The notes under the pieces were generated by a model. The model did not search any database. It was given only the letters and a program-made list of their open reading frames with translations, and was not told the DNA's origin. Source: Halorubellus salinus (GTDB lineage Archaea > Halobacteriota > Halobacteria > Halobacteriales > Natrialbaceae). Taken from it: a stretch of 64,000 nt of DNA. The position numbers and the translations under genes are program-made. The stretch is from NCBI RefSeq assembly GCF_020567525.1, contig NZ_JAJCVI010000007.1:62001-126000 (forward strand). The letters are read 5' to 3'. Below, in pieces: positions 33,030 through 41,026 of the stretch (position 1 is the stretch's first letter; every line of letters begins with the position of its first letter).

Positions 33030-33635
33030 CTACTCCTCCTCGATAGTGAAGGCGAACTCGAACTCGCCAGTGAACTCCACGCTCGGTTCACCGCCACCTT
33101 CGGGCCGCGAGATCGTCATGTCCCCGTAGCTCTCCCATGCCTCGTTCGCGAGCACCCCACCAGACGAATCGTACACGTCGACGAATACGATAAGGATGAA
33201 CGAGTACTTGATTTCGGAACCGGGTTCGGGGTTGAAGTCCTCTTTCGTGAAACTCCAGTCGTTCACGAGCGAGACATTGAAAATGGACTTGAACGACCCA
33301 CTATGCGGGTCGAGGTCGGTGTGTTCGTTCGTCGTCTCGTGCGAGCCGTACGGCGTTCCCGGGCCATTGCCGTCTGGACCGAGGTCGGCCGTCGCTGTAA
33401 TGCGGTCGACAGGCGAATCTGGAGATTCGTAATTCGCCCGTATTCCGCCGGTTAGCTCCACATCCGTCACGACAGAACCGGCCGAGAGCGTCTTCGACAC
33501 GTCGTCCAAGTCAATCGTCTCCAGTCGGAGTTGCGCGCCCCTGACCGGTCGCGTGGCGTGATAGGAGAGTGCGCCCGCGCTCCCGAGTCCGACGATTGCA
33601 GCGATAGTGTTCCTTCGCGTCGTTCGTGGTGGCAT
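33030..33635 (-). CDS. Exported or membrane-anchored protein of unknown function
   Basis: A 201-residue protein starting MPPRTTRRNTIAAIVGLGSA, a basic start followed by a hydrophobic segment that acts as signal or anchor (possibly twin-arginine type, RR then hydrophobic). The rest is acidic and beta-rich, with repeated segments such as SVVTDVELTGGIRANYE and KSIFNVSLVNDWSFTKEDF. It ends FEFAFTIEEE. No family is recognised. An orphan CRISPR repeat follows its stop codon. Confidence 0.7.
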   Translation of the reverse strand: MPPRTTRRNTIAAIVGLGSAGALSYHATRPVRGAQLRLETIDLDDVSKTLSAGSVVTDVELTGGIRANYESPDSPVDRITATADLGPDGNGPGTPYGSHETTNEHTDLDPHSGSFKSIFNVSLVNDWSFTKEDFNPEPGSEIKYSFILIVFVDVYDSSGGVLANEAWESYGDMTISRPEGGGEPSVEFTGEFEFAFTIEEE

Positions 33636-34230
33636 CGCACCTGACAGTTTGGTTTTATTGGCTCGTAGTTACCCGGCAAGTACCCCGACTCTAGGTTTCA
33701 CCCACGAGACTCTCTCTGTAACCCGGTGTACCGACTCAACACGAAGCACAGAAATTCCGGATTAACCTCACGAGGGCCCGACGGTACCCCGGCCCGGATT
33801 CAGGGCGATTTACGCTCCACTACCGCTAGTCACCTGACCGTGAGCGTCGATTCCCAGTATCCCCTTCTACCCCCGAGGTCGAGGGTGTAGCTCTACTTGT
33901 GGTATCTCGCGATCTCGTACATCGTGAGACGGAGAGCGTTATGCTGACCGCTGGGCCTGATGGCGGCTAGTTGATAAATCTGATAACAACAAAACTCCGA
34001 GGCTGCTGGGCGGGGAGAACACGTCGACGACGCGCGACGTCCTCTGGAAGTTCGAGGAGACGTGGCTCGGTGTCGGGAAGGGATTCCTGGACTGCATCGA
34101 GGCGAACCGTTTTGAAACGAATCAGAATCGTCCTCCACGACTATCATGGCCGAGATGGTGCTCTCGCAACTACCACCTGTATTCGAATGGGCACGACGCC
34201 TAGTATGAGGACCAACACCACTCCACGTGC
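33636..34230. other. Intergenic region with gene relics at the composition boundary
   Basis: Apart from the orc1/cdc6-like fragment at 34003-34128, nothing coding is convincing. Short open frames here have compositions unlike haloarchaeal proteins. Left of this region the window is less GC-rich. Right of it GC content and codon use become typical of a haloarchaeal main replicon. Confidence 0.45.
34003..34128 (+). pseudogene. Fragment of an orc1/cdc6 gene
   Basis: The frame at 34003 reads LLGGENTSTTRDVLWKFEET then GVGKGFLDCIEANRFET. Aligned to the intact initiator at 18783-19781, whose corresponding stretch is GAGKTSTTRYVLRKLEDARL and then ETGFVDCIGAN, it shares TSTTR, VL.K.E, GF.DCI.AN and the same spacing. 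The P-loop Lys is replaced (GGENTS). No start codon or continuation is present. It is a relic of a second replication-initiator gene. Confidence 0.6.
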
Positions 34231-34632
34231 CTACCGTCGGTTCTCGGTGCGAGCGTCGTCGTATGGGTCCTCCTCGCGTTCGCTCTCGAGGAGTCGTTCG
34301 ACGTGGTGTTCGAATTCTTCCTCAGAGAGTTCGCCGGTCGCGTACCGCTGTCGGAGGATCTCCAGTCCGGTGTGGGTATCGGATCGCTGGCTGGTGTCGT
34401 CGGTTCGCTGCTCGCCGTGCTGTCGTGCGTTGACGATGCCGATGGCGGCGGGGAGGACGACGCCGAAGCCGATGGGGAACGCGACCCAGAAGAGGCTGAC
34501 GTCGAGTGCGAGCAGGTTGAAGGCGACCGTGAGGGTGAGTGCGGTCACGCCGGCGGCCACGAGCGACGTGACAGCGAGGGTCCCGCGTTCGAGCGGGTGT
34601 TGCCCGTGGTGAGGTCGATTGTCGTTGAACAT
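34231..34632 (-). CDS. Small membrane protein with SHOCT domain
   Basis: A 133-residue protein starting MFNDNRPHHGQH at 34632. An upstream in-frame extension is rejected because the regulatory palindrome lies there. Two membrane segments (about 20-39 and 43-62: LAVTSLVAAGVTALTLTVAF, SLFWVAFPIGFGVVLPAAIG) are followed by a C-terminal SHOCT motif (LEILRQRYATGELSEEEFEHHVERL), a short helical module common at protein ends and thought to aid oligomerisation. CCAACATGTTGG lies 36 bases upstream of the ATG. Confidence 0.8.
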   Translation of the reverse strand: MFNDNRPHHGQHPLERGTLAVTSLVAAGVTALTLTVAFNLLALDVSLFWVAFPIGFGVVLPAAIGIVNARQHGEQRTDDTSQRSDTHTGLEILRQRYATGELSEEEFEHHVERLLESEREEDPYDDARTENRR

Positions 34633-34668
34633 AATTGAACGTCGGTGCCAGAGCGCAGGAACCTTTCT

Positions 34669-34680
34669 CCAACATGTTGG
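34669..34680. promoter_or_regulatory. Palindromic operator CCAACATGTTGG (copy 1)
   Basis: A perfect 12-base palindrome, separated by 36 bases from the ATG of the SHOCT gene (34632). The same element occurs before two neighbouring genes at nearly the same distance. It would sit just upstream of the TATA element of a leaderless haloarchaeal promoter. Confidence 0.65.
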
Positions 34681-34739
34681 CCTCGTGGTGTTGCGAGCGG
34701 TCGTGACCGTTCGACCAAGCCGGACTGGCGGGGTAGCGA

Positions 34740-35261
34740 TCACTCCGAGTGGTCCTCGACCGTGCTGCCGTCCGTGCCGACCGCGGGCCAGTCGTCTTCT
34801 GTCCCCAGGCGTTTCGCAGCGGTCTCCAGCGGTCCCTCTGCGGGTTTGAGCGTGCCCGCGTCACCGAGCCCGAACGCGGGCATGTTGTTGTAGACGCACT
34901 CGGAGTCGTCCGGATCGACGCGGTACGTCTCGTGGAAGATACCCACGTCGCCAGTCCGGCCACCTGACTCGTTGTATTCGACCCACGCCGGCAGGTGCTC
35001 TTGTTCGATGTCACGGGCGTACGTTCTGAGGTGCTCGAAGGACGCCCAGTACTGGATCATCACGACCATCCGCGTGTTGACGGTGGTCTCGTAGCCGAGG
35101 AGTCCGGAGTCGTCGTCGGCGTCGAGCTCGTGGAGCATCCGCGGCATCGCGACGGCGACGGGGAGCCAGCGGTGGAGCTTCCAGAAGCGGTTCACGCGCA
35201 TCCCGATGAGGAACACGACGAACGGCTCGTCCAGCTCCGCAGTCATGCGTCGGTCGTACAT
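34740..35261 (-). CDS. DUF4188-type protein
   Basis: A 173-residue protein with the DUF4188 core FVVFLIGMRVNRFWKLHRWLP followed by VAVAMPRMLHEL (about residues 13-46) and a ferredoxin-like alpha/beta-barrel part (TRMVVMIQYWASFEHLRTYARD) as in small monooxygenase-like proteins. Family members are annotated as putative monooxygenases without proof. I choose the ATG at 35261 (MYDRRMTAELDE) because the palindrome CCAACATGTTCC then lies 37 bases upstream, matching the two other regulated genes. An ATG at 35246 is possible. A longer frame would run through the operator. Confidence 0.8.
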   Translation of the reverse strand: MYDRRMTAELDEPFVVFLIGMRVNRFWKLHRWLPVAVAMPRMLHELDADDDSGLLGYETTVNTRMVVMIQYWASFEHLRTYARDIEQEHLPAWVEYNESGGRTGDVGIFHETYRVDPDDSECVYNNMPAFGLGDAGTLKPAEGPLETAAKRLGTEDDWPAVGTDGSTVEDHSE

Positions 35262-35298
35262 GGCGTCGACGAGGGCTGCCGTCACCAAGCGAGTTCCA

Positions 35299-35310
35299 CC
35301 AACATGTTCC
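35299..35310. promoter_or_regulatory. Palindromic operator CCAACATGTTCC (copy 2)
   Basis: One base different from the perfect palindrome. Thirty-seven bases separate it from the ATG at 35261 of the DUF4188 gene. The flanks are CCA on the left and ACC on the right. Confidence 0.6.
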
Positions 35311-35475
35311 ACCACGCAGTCGACCAGGTGGAAGTTCGCGGTGTGGTCCGGCCGCGCCACCGACGTCCCCGGACGTTTACACCTACTACGTCCACCCTTC
35401 CGCGTGCCGAGACCGAGGTCGTTCGTCGCACCGACGAACGAGGTCGGCGTACCATCCTCGCACTGGCCACTGGCT

Positions 35476-35487
35476 CCAACATGTTGG
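35476..35487. promoter_or_regulatory. Palindromic operator CCAACATGTTGG (copy 3)
   Basis: A perfect palindrome separated by 37 bases from the ATG at 35525 of the membrane protein gene on the + strand. Copies 2 and 3 lie in the same divergent promoter region (35262-35524), one facing each way. Confidence 0.65.
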
Positions 35488-35524
35488 ACAAAGATGCGTC
35501 CGCGTTGTGAGCGTCCATCTTCCT

Positions 35525-35989
35525 ATGTCGAACGACACTCGGGACGCGGCCCAGGACGAATCCAGGAGCGTGCTCCCGGCACTCGCCTACGTGCTCTTCG
35601 CGCTCGCGACGCTGCTCGGGCTCGCCCACCATATCGACCACGTCATCCGCGGCAATCACGTCGGCTGGCCGATCACCCCCCAGGTCAATCCCTTCACGTA
35701 CAGCCTCGTCATCTACCCGCTCGTCGTCACCGGGTTCGTCGGCTCGCTCACGGGCCGGACCGGGGAACGCTACTGGTCTCTGGTCATGCTCGTCGGCGGC
35801 GGCATGCTCGTGTTCTTCCACCTCAGCCCGTGGGCGGTCGAACCACCCGGCGACGTCATCCTCCCCTACGCCAACCCGCTCTTCGGCTACGTCGCGTTCG
35901 CCGTCCTGCTCGCGCTCATCGGCGTCGTGTTCGCCGGCGCCGCCTACTCGCTCGCGCTCTGGTATCGGCGCACGAACACGACGCAATGA
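35525..35989 (+). CDS. Four-helix membrane protein
   Basis: A 154-residue integral membrane protein (MSNDTRDAAQDE start). An upstream in-frame GTG would add six residues and is less likely given the operator spacing. Helices lie at about residues 18-40, 60-82, 88-108 and 118-142. A short loop, HHIDHVIRGNHVGWP, follows the first helix and contains several His residues that might bind a metal or haem. Function is unknown. It is divergently transcribed from the DUF4188 gene and shares its operator type. Confidence 0.8.
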   Translation: MSNDTRDAAQDESRSVLPALAYVLFALATLLGLAHHIDHVIRGNHVGWPITPQVNPFTYSLVIYPLVVTGFVGSLTGRTGERYWSLVMLVGGGMLVFFHLSPWAVEPPGDVILPYANPLFGYVAFAVLLALIGVVFAGAAYSLALWYRRTNTTQ

Positions 35990-36074
35990 CCCGAAGGGTT
36001 GAGTCGCACCCACGCGAACGCCCAGGTATGCGGCAGCTAGCTGGCGTCGCGAAGCGAAGCCCCGGAGGTGAGCG

Positions 36075-36722
36075 ATGATCCGGGCGCGGTTCCGGATGGA
36101 GGTCCCGGACGGCATCTGGGTGGCGGCGGTGTCGGAGGCGTTCCCGGAGACGACGTTCCGGCTGCTCGCGGGCGCACCGCTTGAGTCCCGGACGCTCGAA
36201 CTCGGCGAGGTCGCTGGCCCGGACCCAGCCGCGGCACTGGACGCGCTCGCCGCTCACGACAGCGTCGTGTCCGCCGAACGGTTGTACGTCGACGACGACC
36301 GCGGGTTGACGAAGTACGAGACGACCGAGCAGGGCCTGTTCACGTTCCTGGCCGAGACGTCGCTCCCACCGGAGTTCCCACTGACCGTCCAGGACGGCGT
36401 CATGGAGTTCAACGTCACCGCCTCCCGCGAGCAGTTCGACGCGCTCGGCGACCGCCTCGACCAGAGCCCGCTGCGCTACGAGTTACTCTCGGTCGTCCAC
36501 AGCGACGCCGCCGGTGGCGTGTTGACCGCTCGCCAGCGCGAATGCCTCGACGTGGCCCTCCACAGCGGGTACTTCGAGGTGCCCAGGGAATCGACGCTCG
36601 CCGACGTCGCCGACGCGCTCGACGTCGACAAGTCCACGGCGAGCGTGACGCTCCGACGAACAACCAGCCGCATCGTCGACTGGTTCCTGCTCACCACCGA
36701 CGACCACACGCTCGACGCCTGA
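36075..36722 (+). CDS. Bat-type HTH-10 transcription regulator
   Basis: A 215-residue regulator of the haloarchaeal Bat family. Residues 1-140 form the N-terminal regulatory domain (MIRARFRMEVPDGIWVAAVS...). The C-terminal HTH_10 domain carries the marks LTARQRECLDVALHSGYFEVPRE and STLADVADALDVDKSTASVTLRR (about 150-200). It lies 85 bases after the operator-controlled membrane protein and may be the factor that reads the CCAACATGTTGG elements, though factors of the TrmB or TetR type elsewhere are equally possible. No sensor domain is attached. Confidence 0.88.
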   Translation: MIRARFRMEVPDGIWVAAVSEAFPETTFRLLAGAPLESRTLELGEVAGPDPAAALDALAAHDSVVSAERLYVDDDRGLTKYETTEQGLFTFLAETSLPPEFPLTVQDGVMEFNVTASREQFDALGDRLDQSPLRYELLSVVHSDAAGGVLTARQRECLDVALHSGYFEVPRESTLADVADALDVDKSTASVTLRRTTSRIVDWFLLTTDDHTLDA

Positions 36723-36786
36723 AGCGCCTCGAGGTCGCCGTCGGTGTCCTTCTGCTCGTCGAGTACCCGCTCCCGCTGTGACCGAC

Positions 36787-37902
36787 TCAGTCGTGGAACG
36801 GGGACGCGTCGACGGAAAGCTCCTCGTCGCCGATGGTTGCCTTCGGTTCCAGCAGCGTCGACCGGTCGAACTCCGCGAGCGCCTCGTCCGCAGCGACGCG
36901 GGTCGGCCAGTCCGGGTTCGCGAGCGCGCTCGTCCCGAGCGTCAGGAGGTCGGCGCCGTCCTCGAGTACCTGGCGGGCCGCCTCGGGCGTCCCGAGGGAC
37001 CCGTTGGCGATGACGACCGTGCCGTCCGTGACGTACTCGACGGCGGCCTCCGCCAGCGACGGCCCGTCCTCGCCGAACGTCGGCTCCGTGGCGTACCGCT
37101 CGGTCGTATGGACGTAGTCCGCGCCAGCATCCGAGAGCGCCTCGAAGAACACCGCCGCCGCCTCCTCGCCCTCGGGCCACACGTAGCCGTAGTCCGTCAC
37201 CATCGACTGCGACACCCGCACGCCGACCACGAAGTCCTCCGGCACCGCGTCGGCGACGGCCGAGACGACCTCGGCGGGATACCGCACGCGGTTCTCCGGC
37301 CCGCCGCCGTACTCGTCGTCGCGCTTGTTCATCTTGGTCGAGAGGAACTCGTTGAGGAGGTAGCCGTTCGCGGCGTGCAACTCCACGCCGTCGAACCCGG
37401 CGTCGGCGGCGTTCGTCGCCGACGCGACGAACCCCTCGCGCGCCGTCTCCAGGTCTGCCTTGGTCGCCTGCTTGGGCTTCGGGTACCCGCCGTCGCCACC
37501 GTAAGCCTCGTTCTTCACGCCCTCGGGCTGGACCGGCGACGGCGCGATGGTGTGCTGCTCGGCGGCCGACGGAATCCCCTGGTTCTGGGCGCCGCTGTGC
37601 ATCAACTGCGCGAAGATCGCGCCGCCCTCGTCGTGGACGGCGTCGGTGACCCCCGTCCACGCGTCGACGTGGTCGTCCGTGACGAGTCCGGGCTGCTTCC
37701 GGTACCCCTTGCTGTAGGCGTCGTCCGTGTAGACGCCCTCGGTCACGAGGAACGAGAACCCGCCCTCCGCGAACTTCGCGTAGTATCGGGCCATCCGCTC
37801 GGTCGCCCGGCCGTCCTCGGTCGCACTCACCCGCGTCATCGGCGCCAGACCGACGCGATTGTCGAGCTCCAACTCACCCAGAGACGTCGAATCGAATAGC
37901 AC
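36787..37902 (-). CDS. Old-yellow-enzyme-type NAD(P)H:flavin oxidoreductase
   Basis: A 371-residue FMN-dependent ene-reductase of the old yellow enzyme family. It has the N-terminal LDNRVGLAPMTRVSA, QLMHSGAQN (near 100), the active-site region VELHAANGYLLNEFLS (near 172) and the FMN phosphate-binding GSLGTPEAARQVLEDGADLLTLG (near 305). Length is normal. Such enzymes reduce activated C=C bonds or quinones and help against electrophile or redox stress. It lies convergently downstream of the Bat-like regulator and divergent to a pirin, a common redox-related pairing. Confidence 0.92.
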   Translation of the reverse strand: MLFDSTSLGELELDNRVGLAPMTRVSATEDGRATERMARYYAKFAEGGFSFLVTEGVYTDDAYSKGYRKQPGLVTDDHVDAWTGVTDAVHDEGGAIFAQLMHSGAQNQGIPSAAEQHTIAPSPVQPEGVKNEAYGGDGGYPKPKQATKADLETAREGFVASATNAADAGFDGVELHAANGYLLNEFLSTKMNKRDDEYGGGPENRVRYPAEVVSAVADAVPEDFVVGVRVSQSMVTDYGYVWPEGEEAAAVFFEALSDAGADYVHTTERYATEPTFGEDGPSLAEAAVEYVTDGTVVIANGSLGTPEAARQVLEDGADLLTLGTSALANPDWPTRVAADEALAEFDRSTLLEPKATIGDEELSVDASPFHD

Positions 37903-38108
37903 GTTGCCCCGAGCTACGAGCCCAACTCGAATAATCGCTCGGATTCAGACGCCACTCACCCCCATCGCCGCCGAAGCCACTGCCTGCGCTCCGTGTCAGT
38001 GCACCTCCACGCGAACGGGACGTGCTCCATCGCGGGCCGGGTCCGTGCGCACTGACACGACTTCGCCGGGAGGCGAGGTGCCATACGAGTCCACCCCGTA
38101 CCGACCCC

Positions 38109-38873
38109 ATGGACGACGCTTCTCGCACCGGGGCCCTGTCGGGGCTGCACACGGCGCCACGGACGGATATCTCCCAGCACCAGGGCCAGTTCCGCATCCA
38201 CTTCAACTTCCCCGGCCGCGTCCTCCCGGGACACGACGACCACGGGTACGGGCCCCTTGCGACCGTCGTCGAGTCCTTCATGGACCCCGGGACCCTGATA
38301 CGGATGCATCAGCACCGCAACGAGGAGATCATCTCGTGGGTCCCTGCGGGCGTGATGCGGCACGACGACCGCCACGGCAACGACCTCGTCACCGACCCCG
38401 AGCACCTCATGGTGATGGGCGCCGGGAGCGGGTTCTGGCACGCCGAGGAGACGCTCGCCGACGACCCGCCGCTACGGATGCTCCAGATATTCGTCCGCCC
38501 GCACACGCTCGACCTCGAACCGAACATCCAGCACGAGCCGATCCCCGACCCGGTCGCCGGCGAATGGCGGCACCTGTTCGGCCCCGAAGGCACCGACGCA
38601 CCGCTTTACGTCCGCAACGACGTCGAGCTCCACGACTGTCGACTCGACGCAGGTACCTCGACCAGACCCCCGTCGCGACCCGGCTGGCACACCTACCTCT
38701 ACGTGTTCGACGGCGCCGTCGAGGTCGACGGCGAGCCCGTGGGGTACACCGAGAGCGCGCTCGTCACCGACGCCCGGGACCACTCGGTCACCGCCACCGA
38801 GGACGCCACCATCGTCGCGTTCACCATCAACCCCGACGCCCCCATCACGCGGCAGGGCACCATCGGGCGCTGA
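38109..38873 (+). CDS. Pirin-family protein
   Basis: A 254-residue bicupin of the pirin family from the ATG at 38109. An earlier in-frame start would add an unlikely basic leader. The first cupin shows HFNFPGRVLPGHDDHGYGPL and FMDPGTLIRMHQHRNEEIISW, including the His and Glu residues that hold the metal, then RHDDRHGN. The second cupin (HTYLYVFDGAVEVDGEPVGY) is shorter. Pirins are non-haem metal proteins, some with quercetinase activity or redox-sensing roles. The old yellow enzyme next to it suggests quinone or electrophile handling. Confidence 0.9.
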   Translation: MDDASRTGALSGLHTAPRTDISQHQGQFRIHFNFPGRVLPGHDDHGYGPLATVVESFMDPGTLIRMHQHRNEEIISWVPAGVMRHDDRHGNDLVTDPEHLMVMGAGSGFWHAEETLADDPPLRMLQIFVRPHTLDLEPNIQHEPIPDPVAGEWRHLFGPEGTDAPLYVRNDVELHDCRLDAGTSTRPPSRPGWHTYLYVFDGAVEVDGEPVGYTESALVTDARDHSVTATEDATIVAFTINPDAPITRQGTIGR

Positions 38874-39015
38874 CCGACGACTCGGTGCCGTCATCACGCG
38901 GTCTCGATCCGGAATTGAGGTTCGAACCAATCTTCGATAGTCTCGTCGACCGCATCGAACCAGGATACTGAACGGGGTCTCGGTTCGAGGGCGTCGCCAA
39001 CGTACAACAGGGCTG

Positions 39016-39636
39016 CTAGTCGCGGGTGTAGCCCATCGACTCGAGTTCGCTGATGACGTCCTCGCGGTTCTGGAGGGCGGCGCGGTAGACGGCTTCGCGG
39101 ATGTCGAAGACGGGGATGTCGCGACCGAAGCGATCCTGAGTCTCTGCTTCGAGTTCCTGCTCGCCGGTCTTGACGTCGTCGTGCACGAAGAACGTGAGGC
39201 GTTCGTCGCGCTCGAACTGCACGGACTTGTCCTTGAGCATCCGCCGCACCACGTACGGCTGTCCGCTCTCGGTGGTGTCCTTGCTGGTGCCCTCGGTGGT
39301 GTCCTTGCTGGTGCCCTCGGTGGTGTCCTTGCTGGTGCCCTCGCTGGCGCTCTCGCCCCTCGATGAACTGGATGTCGCTATATCATTTTCCGAGGTGGCC
39401 GTGGTCTTCGAACGTGATTCCCCGGAATCGCCCGACGACGACGCGCTCGGCGCGTCCGTCGATGCATTGCTATCCGCTGCGACCGGTTCTCCGTCACGCT
39501 CCTCGGCGTCTCGTTCACCTGCACCACGCTCCGTCGAGGCGTCCGCCACGTCGGCGTCCTCGACGGACTCATCCTCGTCTTCGTCGTCGCTCCCCCAGAC
39601 GTCACCAGTCCCGGATTTCATACCCCCCATCGTCAC
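39016..39636 (-). CDS. Acidic partner protein of ParA (putative ParB-like)
   Basis: A 206-residue protein whose first 130 residues are extremely acidic and Ser/Thr-rich, with three tandem copies of EGTSKDTT encoded by a 24-base repeat (39271-39342). The folded C-terminal part (residues 128-206, PYVVRRMLKDKSVQFERDER) ends AALQNREDVISELESMGYTRD. Its ATG overlaps the ParA stop by four bases. Position and size fit the second component of a haloarchaeal plasmid partition pair. Sequence similarity to classical ParB is not visible. Confidence 0.7.
   Translation of the reverse strand: MTMGGMKSGTGDVWGSDDEDEDESVEDADVADASTERGAGERDAEERDGEPVAADSNASTDAPSASSSGDSGESRSKTTATSENDIATSSSSRGESASEGTSKDTTEGTSKDTTEGTSKDTTESGQPYVVRRMLKDKSVQFERDERLTFFVHDDVKTGEQELEAETQDRFGRDIPVFDIREAVYRAALQNREDVISELESMGYTRD
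39271..39342. repeat. Three 24-bp direct repeats inside the ParA partner gene
   Basis: Three identical units beginning GGTGGTGTCCTTGCTGGTGC and ending CCTC follow each other without spacing, with a decayed fourth after 39342. They encode EGTSKDTT repeats in the acidic linker. Copy number probably varies between strains by slippage. Confidence 0.85.
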
Positions 39637-40526
39637 ACCTCCGCGAGCCCCTCTATCTCACCCGGTTCCGGGGGGTTCGGCGCCTCGATGCCGCCCTGCC
39701 GTTCGATGTGGCGGGCGAGCTCGTCGAACTTCGCGAGCGTATCCATCTCGTGGTCCCGCTGGCGGTCCCGATGCTCGCGAACGTACGTGAACGCGCTACA
39801 GTTCTGGCGCCAGCAGCCCTCGAAGAGCGAACTCCGCTGCCGGAACACCACCGGCACGTCGTACCCCAGGTCGCGCACCGCTTCGAGAATCTCCGTCTGG
39901 TCGTTCGTCCCACTGAACCCGTTCGGCACGGCAGCCAGTACGCCGACGCCGATCTCGAGTTGCTCGCTCAGCCCACTGACCAGGTCCTCGAGGCCGTTCA
40001 CGGATGCCTGGCCTTTGGCGCTGGGTTCGATGGGAAGGACGAGGTTCCCGCTCGCGGCGATGGCGTTGTAGACGCCCGCGCCGGGGGAGGCCTGGGGGTC
40101 CATGATGACGACGTCGTACGCCTCGTTCACCTCGTTCTCGCGGAGGACCCGCAGGAGCTGGGTGTACTTCGGGAAGCTCTCGCCGAAGTCCGAGCGGGAG
40201 TCGGCCTCGCGTTGCAGGACGTCCTCGAGGTCGTCGAGCATGTTGTGCTCTGGGATGATGTCGACGCCCGGGTGGTCGATGTCGTGGTGGATGAGTTCGT
40301 CGAAGGGGCCTTTCTCGCGTTCGACGAGGTGGCGGACGATGTGGTCCGCGTCGGCGTCGGCGCGGTCGTGGTCGATGTCGAAGAGGTGACTGAGGTCACC
40401 GTCCTGTGGGTCGAGCGGGATGACGAGCACGTCGAGGCCGGCGCGGGCGTGGGCGACCGCGAGATTCGCGGCGAGCGTCGTCTTGCCGACGCCACCAGCT
40501 TCGCTGTAGACGGTATACGGGAGCAT
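39633..40526 (-). CDS. parA: ParA/Soj-type partition ATPase
   Basis: A 297-residue ParA ATPase. The deviant Walker A is YSEAGGVGKTTLAANLA (residues 7-23), Walker A' is LVIPLDPQDGDLSHLF and Walker B is YDVVIMDPQASPG (near 140). These proteins bind DNA non-specifically and pull replicon copies apart. It begins MLPYTVYSEAGG directly before an upstream region with repeated TTACAAAC motifs, and overlaps the acidic partner gene by four bases. It marks the region as part of a replicon with partition needs, or a relict of one. Confidence 0.93.
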   Translation of the reverse strand: MLPYTVYSEAGGVGKTTLAANLAVAHARAGLDVLVIPLDPQDGDLSHLFDIDHDRADADADHIVRHLVEREKGPFDELIHHDIDHPGVDIIPEHNMLDDLEDVLQREADSRSDFGESFPKYTQLLRVLRENEVNEAYDVVIMDPQASPGAGVYNAIAASGNLVLPIEPSAKGQASVNGLEDLVSGLSEQLEIGVGVLAAVPNGFSGTNDQTEILEAVRDLGYDVPVVFRQRSSLFEGCWRQNCSAFTYVREHRDRQRDHEMDTLAKFDELARHIERQGGIEAPNPPEPGEIEGLAEV

Positions 40527-41026
40527 TTGCTACCTGTTACAAACCACTGCTACAAATAATTCACCCGTTCGAACCAACCAATTGCTGCAACCAACCATTT
40601 TCAACAGATGATTGTAACTATCGCTACAAACAATTGTATGCATTGATTGTCACACGCGCTCGTTTGAATCGTATGTTTGTAACGGGTGGTTCACTTGGTT
40701 GTTGGCGACAACTGATCCGCACACTTGTTCGAGGTGTTCGAGTGGAACGTCGGACGCAACCAAGCGTCTCGGGGCGGAGTTTTCGCGTGTACAGATGCCT
40801 GAGAGAGTGGTTCACGTCCCGTTCGGATGTCCCCTGTGGCACGTGTTACAAGCGACTGGTTCAACCGACCGTTGCAAACTGGTGTTTGTAATACGTGTGG
40901 TGGCGCTGGGGGTGTTCGTGCTGGAGCGCTGGTGGGCGAGACTGCCGGGGGCGAACGACGCGGCTGGGTCCGCATCGGTGCTGAGTCGGAGTCAGCTATT
41001 TACGCCAACCCAGTCTTGTTAGATCC
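40527..41026. repeat. Iteron-like region upstream of parA (putative centromere)
   Basis: Variants of TGTTACAAAC occur at 40535, 40549 (GCTACAAATA), 40587 (GCTGCAACCAA), 40623 (GCTACAAACAA), 40844 (TGTTACAAGC) and 40871 (GTTGCAAAC). They occur inverted at 40611 (ATTGTAAC), 40674 (TGTTTGTAAC) and 40882 (TGTTTGTAAT). Related CCAACC/GGTTGG words lie between them. The first 160 bases are clearly AT-richer than the surroundings. No gene is visible. This is the expected place for a parS-like site and the parA operator. Confidence 0.6.

Noticed and set aside
33893-34147. Short open frame on the minus strand
   Set aside because: The Ser/Arg/Pro-rich translation has no motif and overlaps the orc1-like fragment on the other strand.
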